Shown here: positions 29,295-37,989 of the stretch, piece by piece
How the letters are laid out: each line of letters starts with the position of its first letter
How positions within the stretch are numbered: the stretch's first letter is position 1
NCBI GenBank assembly: GCA_963838795.1
Contig: CAWISL010000011.1
Location: forward strand, 434,001-498,000
Source of the DNA: JAIBJN01 sp963838795
Lineage (GTDB): Bacteria; Actinomycetota; Thermoleophilia; Gaiellales; Gaiellaceae
DNA length: 64,000 bases
Reading direction: 5' to 3'
Notes under the pieces: generated by a model
The model's database searches: none
What the model was told of the DNA's origin: nothing
What the model saw: only the letters and a program-made list of their open reading frames with translations
Translations under genes and position numbers: made by a program

Positions 29295-29340
29295 TTTGGG
29301 AGCAGGAGGCCGCCGGTTCGAATCCGGCCGTCCCGACTGA
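29295..29340 (+). repeat. attR-like repeat (tRNA-Pro 3' end), copy 2
   Basis: Perfect 46-bp copy of 24575-24620; it lacks the 5' half of the tRNA, so it is the duplicated target end and not a gene. Confidence 0.9.
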
Positions 29341-29442
29341 ACGGAACGCCTTTGCGGCCTGCGCCGAGGTTCGGCGAGCGCGCCCCTAGACCCAAAGGGC
29401 GGTCGCGTTCGTACCGTTGCCTCGCTGTGTCATCATCGCCGG

Positions 29443-31077
29443 GTGCGGCGACTGAGTCGGTCGAGGTCCCTCGGGGCCGTGCGGGCCGTCTTCGCCAACT
29501 TCGAGCTCAGACGGGTGGAGCTCGCCTACCTGCTCTTCTACATCGCGAGGTGGGGGATGCGGGTGTCCATCCTCGTCTTTGCGTTCGAGCGGGGTGGCGT
29601 CGAGGAGACGGCCCTCGTGGCGGTGATCCTGGTGGTGCCGGCCGCCGTCGTCGCCCCATTGACGTCGGTGATCGGCGACGAGGTCCGCCGGGACCGGGCG
29701 CTCTTCGCCGGGTACGCGGCGCAGGCCGCGGCCCTGGCGGGTACCGCGGGAGCGATTTACGCGGACGCTCCAGTCGCCCTGGTCTACGGACTGGCCGCGA
29801 TCGCGACGGGGTGCATGACGCTGACGCGTCCGGTTCAGTCGGCACTCTTTCCGCAGCTCGCGCACTCACCCGACCAGCTCGTCGCCGCGAACGTGGTCGC
29901 CGGGTCGATCTCCGCCGCGATGCTGTTCGTCGGCCCCGTCACATCGGGCGTGCTGCTCGCCGTCGGCGGCGCCGGGCTTGCGTTGGCCGTGTTCAGCGGA
30001 TTGCTCCTGACGTCGGCCCTGCTCGTGGTCCGGCTCAAGCCGCATCCGCCGTCCGCGCGGATCGGTGGTCCTCCCCTCCACGAGGTCGCCGCCGGGTTCC
30101 GCGCCGTCGCCCGCGAGCCCGACCAGCGTCTGGTGGTCGGCCTCCTGGTCGGCCAGTCGTTTGTCGGCGGCGCGGTGGACGTGCTGGTGGTCGCCGTCGC
30201 TCTGGATCTCTTCGAGCTGCCGTCGTCGGCCGTCGGCTTCCTCACTTCCGCGCTCGGCGCAGGAGGACTGCTCGGAGCGCTGTGGGGGTTGCGGCTGGTG
30301 GGCAGGCCTCGCCTCGCCGCCGCGCTCGCGTTGGGCCTGGTCGTCTACGGGTTCGGGATATCGGCGCTCGCGCTCGCCGTGGGGGCCGCGATGGCCTACG
30401 CGATCCTCGTTGGAGCGGGGTCCGGGCATGCCCCGGCCGACATGGCCGGGCGGACCCTCCTCCAGCGCGTGGTCCCCGACCCGATCCTGGCCCGGGTGTT
30501 CGGCGTGCTCGAAGCGCTGCATCAGGCGGGCGTCGCCGCTGGCGCCGCCGTGGCACCGCTCCTCGTCGCGGTCTTCGGGTTACGGGGAGGAATCCTCGTA
30601 GCCGGGCTCCTCTTGCCGGCGGCGATCTTCCTCCTCAGGGGCCGGATCCGCGGCCTCGACGATCGCGCGATGCCGATTCCCGAGCGCGAGCTCCAGATCC
30701 TCCGTTCGGTGGACCTGTTCGCCTCACTTCCCCCTCCCGAGCTGGAGGGGCTCGCCGCTCGTATGACGGAGGTCACGGCGGCGCCCGGTACAGCCGTCGT
30801 GCGGGAGGGAGAGACCGGCCATCACTTCTACGTGATCGAGGACGGCGAGGTAGAGGTCATCCGCGACGACCGGCCTGTGGCCACGCTCGGCAGCGGCGAC
30901 TACTTCGGGGAGATCGCGCTCCTTCGACATGTCCCGCGGACCGCGACAGTGGTGGCGAAGACGCCTGCGACCCTCCTGTCGCTGGAACGCGAGGGCTTCC
31001 TCGAGGAGGTCACCGGTCACCCCGTCGTCCGCAAGACGTTGGACGTCACAGTGCACGAACGCATGCCGGATCAATAG
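29443..31077 (+). CDS. MFS transporter fused to a cyclic-nucleotide-binding domain
   Basis: A 544-residue protein from GTG 29443. About ten to twelve helices of a major-facilitator-like permease span residues 20-400. They are followed by a CRP-type domain at about 415-535: DLFASLPPPELEGLAARM, GETGHHFYVIEDGEVEV, GDYFGEIALLRHVPRTATVVA. The last string contains the phosphate-binding cassette with E and R-T-A, so the domain should bind cAMP or cGMP. Transport is probably gated by cyclic nucleotide. Substrate unknown. Confidence 0.85.
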   Translation: MRRLSRSRSLGAVRAVFANFELRRVELAYLLFYIARWGMRVSILVFAFERGGVEETALVAVILVVPAAVVAPLTSVIGDEVRRDRALFAGYAAQAAALAGTAGAIYADAPVALVYGLAAIATGCMTLTRPVQSALFPQLAHSPDQLVAANVVAGSISAAMLFVGPVTSGVLLAVGGAGLALAVFSGLLLTSALLVVRLKPHPPSARIGGPPLHEVAAGFRAVAREPDQRLVVGLLVGQSFVGGAVDVLVVAVALDLFELPSSAVGFLTSALGAGGLLGALWGLRLVGRPRLAAALALGLVVYGFGISALALAVGAAMAYAILVGAGSGHAPADMAGRTLLQRVVPDPILARVFGVLEALHQAGVAAGAAVAPLLVAVFGLRGGILVAGLLLPAAIFLLRGRIRGLDDRAMPIPERELQILRSVDLFASLPPPELEGLAARMTEVTAAPGTAVVREGETGHHFYVIEDGEVEVIRDDRPVATLGSGDYFGEIALLRHVPRTATVVAKTPATLLSLEREGFLEEVTGHPVVRKTLDVTVHERMPDQ

Positions 31078-31217
31078 CCGGCGTCCGAGGTCGGGCGAGT
31101 AATCGACCCAGTTGGGAAAGCCTGAGCCCGCTGAGGCTGGAGGCGATGCCCCATGCAACTACTGGCGTGCCGACTGCTGCTGAGATAGGTTTGCACGCCC
31201 TTTGAGCGTAGGCCGAC

Positions 31218-32033
31218 ATGGAACTCTGGTTAGCCGCATTGATCATCGTGGGAGCCGCTGCGCTGAGCGCGGCCGGCATGCTCATCGTCCGCCGGCGCGC
31301 GCCAGCGGGAACGATCTTCAAGGATCCGATTCCGGCGGCTGCCGTGTACACGGTGGCGGGCACCGCCTACATGGTGATCGTCGCATTCGTGTTCTTCATC
31401 GCATTCGAAAGCTACGGCGGCGCCAAGGCTGAGGCCGAGGAGGAGGCGACCGCCACGCTTGCGATGTTCCACGCCGTTGGGCCCTTCGGGTCGGCGACCC
31501 AGGCGGAGCTGCAGGGGCAGATGATCTGCTACGCGCGCGAGGTCATCGCGGACGGGTGGCCCGCGATGCGGGAAGGCGGCGCGAGTTCGGTAGTGGACGC
31601 GAGGGTCTCGGCCATGGAGGAGTCCGCCGAACAGACCACAGTCACCGACGCCAAGCAGGCCGTCGCTTTTGAACATTGGTTCGCCTTGAACGACGACCGG
31701 CGACACGGACGGCAGGGCCGGATAGGCAAAGCAGAAGGGTTGGTGCCCTCGGTTATTTGGTTGATCCTGATCATCGGCGCGGTAGTGGTGATCGCCTCGG
31801 TCGCCCTTTTCGCAGATCCTGAGGAGGCCGCAGTCGCCCAGGCAGCAATGGTCGCCGCGGTCGCAATCATCGTCGTCTCCGGGCTGGTCCTGGTGCGATT
31901 TCTCGACAAGCCGTACGAGAACCACAGCGGCAGCATCAAACCAGTCGCGATGGAGAGGACGCTGGCACAGATGGAGAGGGAGCTTCGGGAGCGTGGTCAA
32001 GCCGCCATCCGGTGCACCGGCTTCGCCGGTTGA
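31218..32033 (+). CDS. DUF4239-like membrane protein
   Basis: A 271-residue protein with two N-terminal helices (ELWLAALIIVGAAALSAAG; AVYTVAGTAYMVIVAFVFFI), a soluble middle of about 110 residues, and two C-terminal helices (SVIWLILIIGAVVVIASVAL; AAMVAAVAIIVVSGLVLV). This layout is that of DUF4239, a distant relative of bestrophin-type channels. Function unproven. Confidence 0.7.
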   Translation: MELWLAALIIVGAAALSAAGMLIVRRRAPAGTIFKDPIPAAAVYTVAGTAYMVIVAFVFFIAFESYGGAKAEAEEEATATLAMFHAVGPFGSATQAELQGQMICYAREVIADGWPAMREGGASSVVDARVSAMEESAEQTTVTDAKQAVAFEHWFALNDDRRHGRQGRIGKAEGLVPSVIWLILIIGAVVVIASVALFADPEEAAVAQAAMVAAVAIIVVSGLVLVRFLDKPYENHSGSIKPVAMERTLAQMERELRERGQAAIRCTGFAG

Positions 32034-32127
32034 TGGAGAAGCGGTGCAACTTCCGCGGCCACCGGGGGTCGCAAGAGGTGTCCACCGTCGACTTCTCGGC
32101 ATCGGCCTCGCGGTCGTCGGGTAGGCC

Positions 32128-33018
32128 TCAGCTCTCGGGCGAGACCTGGACGAACCTGGCCCCCTCGGCGAGGAAGGCGTTGACCTGCTTGTTCACCGCC
32201 GTGCGGGTGGTCAGCCCCGCAACCTCTCGCGGCTCGCCCTCGAGGAAGGCCGCGGTGACGACGAACGCCGTCTTGGGCTTCCTGCGCGCGACGGGCTGGG
32301 GCTCGGGCTCCGGCTTGGGCTCCTGCGGCTCGAACGCCTTCGCGATCGCGGTCAGGGTCTTCGGGCTGGCGACCCCCGTCTCGGGCAGGTCGTGCTTTCC
32401 CTGGAAGGCCTCGACGATCTTCTCGGTCTTCTCGCCGAAGTCGCCGTCGATCTCGAGCTTCTTGTTCCCGAGCTCGACGAGCTGCTTCTGGAGGTCGCGG
32501 ACCTCGCTTCCGTGGTCGCCCCTGCCGATCCCGTCCGCGACCTCGCCGGGAATCCGGATGAAGGTGTCGCAGAGCTCGCGCGGCCGGATCTTGACGAAGA
32601 CCCCGTCGAGCTCGCGGGCGTCGCCCGGCGTGTTGCCCTCGAGCGTGCGGATGGAGCCGTCGGACAGGACCTCGAGGACGAAGCCGATGTGGTCGAGCGT
32701 CGGGTCGACCGGGGGGAACTGGAAGCAGACGATGTCGCCCCTCGCGGGCCGCTTGACCTCGAGCCCCGCCTTGCCGGCGAGCGTCGCCGTGAGCTGCACG
32801 CCGGCCGAGCGGGCTGTCTCGGTCAGCTCGCGCCGCGCCTCGCGGTAGCACCAGACGACGAAGCTGTTGCACCAGGGGTAGCCCGTGTCCTTCGCCGGCC
32901 TGAAGGAATCGGCGGCTTGGTACTCCTTGATCCGCTTGGAGAAGTTCTCTCGCTTCTCGACGACTCCGGCCCGGGCCTCGGCCAAGCCGATTCGAAGCGC
33001 CCGTTCGCGAGCGAGCAT
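32128..33018 (-). CDS. Peptidoglycan hydrolase: Cys amidase/peptidase plus binding domain
   Basis: A 296-residue protein from ATG 33018, eight bases after a GGAGG. Residues 30-150 form an NlpC/P60- or CHAP-like domain, with the catalytic Cys in GYPWCNSFVVWCY, a later His in LDHIGFVLEV and EGNT. Residues 165-225 form a peptidoglycan-binding domain (VRDLQKQLVEL, IDGDFGEKTEKIVEAFQGKH). A Pro/Glu-rich linker and a tail of about 45 residues follow. No signal peptide is seen, as in phage endolysins, but no other phage gene is near. Confidence 0.75.
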   Translation of the reverse strand: MLARERALRIGLAEARAGVVEKRENFSKRIKEYQAADSFRPAKDTGYPWCNSFVVWCYREARRELTETARSAGVQLTATLAGKAGLEVKRPARGDIVCFQFPPVDPTLDHIGFVLEVLSDGSIRTLEGNTPGDARELDGVFVKIRPRELCDTFIRIPGEVADGIGRGDHGSEVRDLQKQLVELGNKKLEIDGDFGEKTEKIVEAFQGKHDLPETGVASPKTLTAIAKAFEPQEPKPEPEPQPVARRKPKTAFVVTAAFLEGEPREVAGLTTRTAVNKQVNAFLAEGARFVQVSPES

Positions 33019-33151
33019 CGCATTCACCTCCGGGGCTGACTGGGGCGAGAATACTGTCCAAGCGCCCCGATTGCGATGGTACGGGTAGCCGCACCGCTCC
33101 CGGGGGCTGGCCGCCTGTCCGGCGCCTCTGGGAACGTCCAAGCTTCCTGCC

Positions 33152-34123
33152 ATGTCCGAGCACGAGCTCACATTTCTCTTCACCGACATCGAGCGATCGA
33201 CCTCGCTCGTCCGGCGTCTGGGCGGCGAGTACCGCCACGTCCTGGCGGAGTCCCGAGCGCTCCTCAGGCGCGCACTCCGCGACCACGGCGGGCGCGAGGT
33301 CGAGTGCCGCGCGGACGAGTCCTTCTCGGTCTTCGAATCCGCTTCCGATGCGGTGGAGGCGGCCGCCGCCGCCCAGCGGGCGCTGCTCGCCACGACCTGG
33401 CCCGGGGGCGCGGCCGTACGTATCCGCATGGGCGTTCACACGGGGACTGCGATCGACTCCGGCCATGGCTTCGTCGGCCTCGACGTCCACCGCGCCGCGC
33501 GACTCAGCTCGACCGGCCACGGCGGCCAGGTGCTTCTCTCGGCGCGGACCGTCGCGCTGACCGACGCCACCGTGAACGATCTCGGCTGCTACCAGCTTTC
33601 GGGCCTCCCCGAGCCCGAGCGGCTCTACCAGCTCGTCGCCGACGGCCTTCCTACCGAGTTTCCGCCCCTCCGCTCGGCACACCGCACCGACGACGACCGA
33701 CTGCGCGTGGCCCTCGCCGACGACTCGGTGCTGGTTCGCGACGGCATCGCCCGGCTCCTCGAGGAGGCCGGGATGCAGGTCGTCGCGCAGGCGGGCACGG
33801 GGGACGAGCTGCTCGAGCGCGTGGCCGCCACGGCCCCCGACGTCGCAGTGGTCGACATCCGCATGCCTCCTTCGGGGAGCGACGAAGGCGTTCGCGCCGC
33901 GCAGGCGATCCGCGCGAAGCACCCGGAGACCGGCGTCCTCCTCCTCTCCCAGGACCTGGTCCCCGCCTACGCCCGCGAGCTGCTGGCCACGAGCGAGAGC
34001 GGAGTGGGCTACCTGTTGAAGGACCGCGTGGCCGACATGGTCGAGTTCACGGACGCGCTCCGTCGCGTCGCCGACGGCGAGGTCGTTCTCGACGCCGAGA
34101 TCGACGCGCTGGCCTCGTCCTAG
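33152..34123 (+). CDS. Adenylate/guanylate cyclase fused to a receiver domain
   Basis: A 323-residue protein. Residues 1-160 are a class III nucleotidyl cyclase domain: FLFTDIERSTSLVRRLG supplies the first metal Asp, RADESFSVF the second, and RIRMGVHTGTA the following strand. Residues 185-310 are a response-regulator receiver (ALADDSVLVRDG, VAVVDIRMPP with the phospho-Asp, YLLKDRV with the Lys). The usual order in such proteins is receiver first; here it is C-terminal. Cyclic nucleotide made here might act on the MFS-cNMP protein at 29.4 kb. Confidence 0.85.
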   Translation: MSEHELTFLFTDIERSTSLVRRLGGEYRHVLAESRALLRRALRDHGGREVECRADESFSVFESASDAVEAAAAAQRALLATTWPGGAAVRIRMGVHTGTAIDSGHGFVGLDVHRAARLSSTGHGGQVLLSARTVALTDATVNDLGCYQLSGLPEPERLYQLVADGLPTEFPPLRSAHRTDDDRLRVALADDSVLVRDGIARLLEEAGMQVVAQAGTGDELLERVAATAPDVAVVDIRMPPSGSDEGVRAAQAIRAKHPETGVLLLSQDLVPAYARELLATSESGVGYLLKDRVADMVEFTDALRRVADGEVVLDAEIDALASS

Positions 34124-34260
34124 CCGGACGATGCCGGCTTCAGGGCGCCGACGAGGCGCAGGAGCCGCTCGAGCGTGGCTGCGTCGAGCTCCCCCCGGTT
34201 CTTCGCCAGGGCGGCGACCAGCGCGAGCTGGCTCCGAGTCTGGTCCTGCTTGCTCTCCAT
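34120..34260 (-). CDS. Putative 46-residue helical protein
   Basis: ATG 34260 to 34120 encodes a 46-residue helix-rich peptide (QLALVAALAKNRGELDAATL in the middle), 26 bases after the ABC permease gene and in its direction. Codon use matches the neighbours. No family recognised. Confidence 0.4.
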   Translation of the reverse strand: MESKQDQTRSQLALVAALAKNRGELDAATLERLLRLVGALKPASSG

Positions 34261-34286
34261 CGGACCGCCGCTTTTCGGCGCACCGG

Positions 34287-35144
34287 TCAGAGATCCTTCC
34301 GTGCGAACGCCTGCAGCCCGGCGCCGAGCACGAGCACGAGATAGGCGAGCGTCCAGGGCCACAGCAGCCATCCGGCCGCCTGAGCGCCCCCGAACGGGCC
34401 GAGGCTCAGCGCGACCTGCGTGAACCCGCGCGAGTCGGAGGTGATCGCGTCCAGGCCGTCCTGATAGAGGGCCTCGAACGGCAGGGCCCAGGACACGGCT
34501 TCGGCGACGTCCATGAGCCTGGCCGAGCCGAGCGCCTCCCCGATCTGGCCCAGCAGTCCCGCCACCAGCCCGGCGCCGAAAACCATGAAGACCGCGATGC
34601 CGTTGGCCGTGGCCGAGAGGAAGACCGAGCCGAGCAGGGAGAGGGCGGCGACCACGGCCGTCGCCGCCGCGAGCTGGGCCGCGGGCGCGACGATGCGGTC
34701 GGGCACCCAGTCGCCGATCTGCCAGGTGATGAGCAGCGCGCCGGCGTACACGAGGACGACGTACACGGCGCAGACCAGGGCGGCCGCGGCGAACCGCCCC
34801 ACGAGCAGCGTCGAGCGGCCGATGGGCCGAACCACGAGCGGCTGGAGCAGGCCGCGCTCGGCGTCCCCGCGCACGGTCGCGAGCGTGAGGAACGCGGCCA
34901 GGACTGCGCCGAGGAAGAGGGTGCCGAACATGGAGAGCCCGAACATCGTGCCGCCGGTGAGCTCGCGGTCGTCCACCGCGGCCTGTCCGCCGAGGTTCTG
35001 CGACTCGACCACCTGGAAGGCTTCGTTCGTCCCCAGCGCGTAGAGGCCGAGGAACGCTGCCGTCAGGACGAGCACCACGAGGAACACACGCCGGCGCAGG
35101 CTCTCCCTGAGCGAGTATCCGATCACGATCGGGATCCCCCTCAT
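34287..35144 (-). CDS. ABC-2 type permease
   Basis: A 285-residue membrane protein with about six helices. The string GDAERGLLQPLVVRPIGRSTLLVGRFAAA is typical of ABC-2 permeases of the NatB/Nos type. Its ATG overlaps the TGA of the ATPase gene (ATGA). Together they form an exporter; the cargo is unknown. Confidence 0.85.
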   Translation of the reverse strand: MRGIPIVIGYSLRESLRRRVFLVVLVLTAAFLGLYALGTNEAFQVVESQNLGGQAAVDDRELTGGTMFGLSMFGTLFLGAVLAAFLTLATVRGDAERGLLQPLVVRPIGRSTLLVGRFAAAALVCAVYVVLVYAGALLITWQIGDWVPDRIVAPAAQLAAATAVVAALSLLGSVFLSATANGIAVFMVFGAGLVAGLLGQIGEALGSARLMDVAEAVSWALPFEALYQDGLDAITSDSRGFTQVALSLGPFGGAQAAGWLLWPWTLAYLVLVLGAGLQAFARKDL

Positions 35145-35983
35145 CCGGATTGGTCTCCGACGGCTTCGAGATAGATCTCCTCGAGCGTCGTCTCGAGGAC
35201 GCGGACGCCGTAGACACGCTCGCCGGCAGCGACGAGGTCGGCCACGATCCTCGGCACCTCGTCGCGCCCCGTTCCTTCGTAGAGCCGGGTGCCGCCGTCG
35301 ACGTCGATCTCGACGCCACGAGGCCGGGCCAGTTCGGACGGCCGTCCCTCCGCGACGATGCTCCCGCGCGAGAGGATCGCGACCCGGTCGCAGACGAGCT
35401 CGATCTCACTGAGGAGATGGGAGTTGAGGAGGACGGCGACGCCGCGCCTGCGCAACTCCTCGAGGAGCCCGCGAACCGTTCGCCTGCCACCCGGGTCGAG
35501 CGCGCTCGTTGGCTCGTCGAGGAAGAGAAACCGCGGCGTCCCTACCAGGGCCTGCGCCAGCCCGAGCCGCTGCTGCATGCCCTTCGACATGGTGTCGATC
35601 CGGCGTGAGCGCGCGTCGGCAAGGCCGACCAGCTCCAGCAGCTCGGTGCGCTCGGGCTCTCCTCGGTGCGACCCCGCCAGTCGCTGGTGCAGGACCAGGA
35701 GCTCGTCCGCGGTCGCCCAGTCCGGGAAGCGAAAGAGCTCCGCGAGATACCCCATGGAAGCCCGCGCCTGCGGCGAGCCGGCGCGAGCGCCGCACACACG
35801 TGCCTCGCCGCTGGTGGCCCGGACGAGCCCGCAGCCGATCTTCACCAGGGTGGACTTGCCGGCGCCGTTGGGCCCGAGCAGGCCGACCAGCTCCCCTTCC
35901 TCGACGTCGACGTCGACCCCGTCGAGCGCCGTCACCGGCCCGTAGCGCTTGACGAGCCCGCGTGCCGTGAACGCGGCGGCCAT
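35141..35983 (-). CDS. ABC transporter ATPase
   Basis: A 280-residue ATPase from ATG 35983: Walker A GPNGAGKST, signature MSKGMQQRLGLAQAL, Walker B FLFLDEPTSALD and the switch His of LLNSHLLSE. It powers the adjacent permease. The gene is divergent from the IclR gene; the 93 bases between hold both promoters. Confidence 0.95.
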   Translation of the reverse strand: MAAAFTARGLVKRYGPVTALDGVDVDVEEGELVGLLGPNGAGKSTLVKIGCGLVRATSGEARVCGARAGSPQARASMGYLAELFRFPDWATADELLVLHQRLAGSHRGEPERTELLELVGLADARSRRIDTMSKGMQQRLGLAQALVGTPRFLFLDEPTSALDPGGRRTVRGLLEELRRRGVAVLLNSHLLSEIELVCDRVAILSRGSIVAEGRPSELARPRGVEIDVDGGTRLYEGTGRDEVPRIVADLVAAGERVYGVRVLETTLEEIYLEAVGDQSG

Positions 35984-36039
35984 CGCCGCCGAGTCTACGG
36001 GCCTCGATTCGCCCGAGAAATGCGGTCGCCTCGCACGAG

Positions 36040-36076
36040 TTGCGCTGAGAGCGGAGGCGTTGCAGAATACGCAACG
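36040..36076 (+). promoter_or_regulatory. Promoter and 19-bp operator of the grd operon
   Basis: CGTTGC-N7-GCAACG (36058-36076) is a perfect dyad ending one base before the ATG of the IclR gene. A candidate TTGCGC and CAGAAT, 17 bases apart, place the -10 inside the dyad and the start at or near the ATG, so the message may be leaderless. A regulator bound here would block transcription, so IclR autoregulation is likely. Confidence 0.5.
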
Positions 36077-36808
36077 ATGCAATCGGCGGACCGGGCGCTG
36101 GCGATTCTCACCGCCTTCGACGAAGGCCGGCCGGACGTCGGCGTCTCCGAGCTCGCCGCCGAGCTCGGGATGCACAAGAGCACCGTCTCCCGCCAGCTAG
36201 CGGCGCTCGAGCGCCGAGGGCTCGTGCGCCGCGAGGGTGAGCGCTTCGCGCCCGGCCCCGAGCTGGCGCGACTCGGCAGGCTGGCGACTCGGGGGCTCAC
36301 GCTCGCAGGGGCCGCCCGACCGCCGCTCGAGCGGCTGGCGGAGCAGACGGGCGAGACGGTCAACCTCGCCGTGCGCGACGGCGATCGGGCGCTGAACGTC
36401 CTCCAGGTCGACGCGTCGCACTTCGTCGGCGTGACCGACTGGACGGGCCGCGCGGCGCCCCTCCACGCGACGGCCAACGGGAAGGCGCTGCTCGCCTTCG
36501 GCGAGGCCCCCGGCCCCGGCAAGCTCGCCAGCCTGACGCCGCGGACGATCTCCGACCGCCGGGAGCTCCGGGAGGAGCTCGAGCGCACGCGGAGCGCCGG
36601 CTTCGCCGTGGCTGTCGAGGAGCTCGAGCTCGGGCTCCACGCGGTCGCGGCACCCGTCTTCGACGCGACCGGCGCGTGCGTCGCGGCCGTCTCGGTGTCG
36701 GGCCCCGCCTACCGTCTGCACGAGACGCGGCTGCCCGAGGTCGGTCAGCTCTGCGCCAGCGCAGCAGCCGAGGTGTCGGGGCGGCTTGGCTTTCGGACGG
36801 CCGCCTGA
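36077..36808 (+). CDS. IclR family transcriptional regulator
   Basis: A 243-residue regulator: winged helix at residues 3-60 (DRALAILTAFDEG, SELAAELGMHKSTVSRQLAALERRGLVRR) and an IclR effector domain (LHATANGKALLAF, AVEELELGLHAVAAPVFDATG). Its TGA overlaps the ATG of grdE (TGATG), so it is the first gene of the reductase operon. It probably senses the substrate (glycine, betaine or sarcosine) or a product, which is inference from position. Confidence 0.9.
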   Translation: MQSADRALAILTAFDEGRPDVGVSELAAELGMHKSTVSRQLAALERRGLVRREGERFAPGPELARLGRLATRGLTLAGAARPPLERLAEQTGETVNLAVRDGDRALNVLQVDASHFVGVTDWTGRAAPLHATANGKALLAFGEAPGPGKLASLTPRTISDRRELREELERTRSAGFAVAVEELELGLHAVAAPVFDATGACVAAVSVSGPAYRLHETRLPEVGQLCASAAAEVSGRLGFRTAA

Positions 36809-37989
36809 TGGCCTGGGAGCTGGCGTCGTTCCCGGCGGACCTGATGGGATCGATCCCCGAGCTCGAGGGCGTTCAGATCGAGGTCGTCCGCGGGGGCGAC
36901 CCCGTGCGGCTCACGCACGTGCTCGACGCGGTCGAGCCGCGCGTGCGGCCGGACGGGCGCCCGACGTTCCCGATGGGAGGCCGGGCGGGGCTAGGGCGGA
37001 CGAATCGCCTCGACGGTGTCGTCGTCCTCTCCTGCCTCGACTTTCCCGCCGAGGAGCGCACGCTGCACGAGCAGGAGTCCGTGGTGGACCTGGCCGGCCC
37101 CGGCGCCGCGCTGACCCCGTACGCTTCGGGCACGAGCGTCGTGCTGACGTTCGGGCGCCGGGACGGCCTTGGGAACGAGGAGCTCGAAGCCTGGGCGCGC
37201 CGCACGACCCTGTCCGTCGCGGAGGAGCTCGCTCGCCCCACCCTGGAGGCCGAACCGGCAGAGGTCGAGCGCTTCGAGCTCGGACCCGCCGACGAGAGCC
37301 TGCCGGCGGTCGCCGCGCTCGTTCAGCTGTCGGATCTCGGGCCGCTCTACTACCAGTATCTCTACGGCGTGCCGGTCGGGAGCGCCGGGCTGCCTCGCGC
37401 CGTCGACCCTGCGGAGGTCTTGGACGGCGCCGTCACGTCCGGGGAGTACCACTGGGCGGCGCTCCGGAACCCGACGATCGTCTTTCAGAGAAGCGCGCTC
37501 GTGCGCGGGCTCTACCGAGAGCACGGCACGCGTGTCCGCTTCGCCGGCGTGATCCTGATGCGCGGGTACGAGCAGACGGCCGAGGACAAGCAGCGCGCGG
37601 CGACGTCGGCCGCCGAAGCGGCGGTCGGCCTCGGCGCCCAGGGTGCCATCGTGACGACGGACGCAGGCGGCAACTCGCACACCGACGTCATGCTCACGGT
37701 TCGCGCCTGCGAGGAGGTCGGCGTTCGCACGACCGCGATCGTCGCCGAGATGGCCGACCCGGAGTCGACGAGCTCTGGGCTAACCGACTGGGTGCCGGAA
37801 GCGGATTCGATCGTCTCCGCCGGGAACGCCGAGCAGCTGGTGCCGGCCTGGGAGCCCGCGCGCGTGCTCGGCGGCGACACGCTTCTCGACGGTGCCCTGG
37901 CCGGGGCCGCCGGGCCGATCCCGGTGCGGAACTACCTCGGCGCCACCAACCAGACCGGTCAGCACGCGCTCACGGCCACGACATGGTGA
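36808..37989 (+). CDS. grdE: Glycine/sarcosine/betaine reductase component B, alpha/beta precursor (GrdE-like)
   Basis: A 393-residue protein. By family knowledge GrdE is a proprotein whose cleavage gives a pyruvoyl group that binds the amine substrate. The sequence follows the family through IEVVRGGDPVRLTHVLDAVEP, GPGAALTPYASGTSVVLTF, YYQYLYGVPVGSAGLPRAV, GVILMRGYEQTAEDKQRAA and TTDAGGNSHTDVMLTVRACE. I could not settle the cleavage residue by eye. It overlaps grdB by seven bases. Which of glycine, sarcosine or betaine is used cannot be told. Confidence 0.85.
   Translation: MAWELASFPADLMGSIPELEGVQIEVVRGGDPVRLTHVLDAVEPRVRPDGRPTFPMGGRAGLGRTNRLDGVVVLSCLDFPAEERTLHEQESVVDLAGPGAALTPYASGTSVVLTFGRRDGLGNEELEAWARRTTLSVAEELARPTLEAEPAEVERFELGPADESLPAVAALVQLSDLGPLYYQYLYGVPVGSAGLPRAVDPAEVLDGAVTSGEYHWAALRNPTIVFQRSALVRGLYREHGTRVRFAGVILMRGYEQTAEDKQRAATSAAEAAVGLGAQGAIVTTDAGGNSHTDVMLTVRACEEVGVRTTAIVAEMADPESTSSGLTDWVPEADSIVSAGNAEQLVPAWEPARVLGGDTLLDGALAGAAGPIPVRNYLGATNQTGQHALTATTW

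Larger units (their letters stand above)
24575..29340. mobile_element. 4.7-kb integrative island in tRNA-Pro
   Basis: The segment is bounded by perfect 46-bp direct repeats of the tRNA-Pro 3' half. It contains an unknown protein gene, a metallo-beta-lactamase-fold gene, an unknown membrane protein, a decayed DUF4386 gene and, just inside the right repeat, fragments of a tyrosine integrase. The decayed genes and the broken integrase indicate an old element that can no longer move by itself. Confidence 0.85.
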
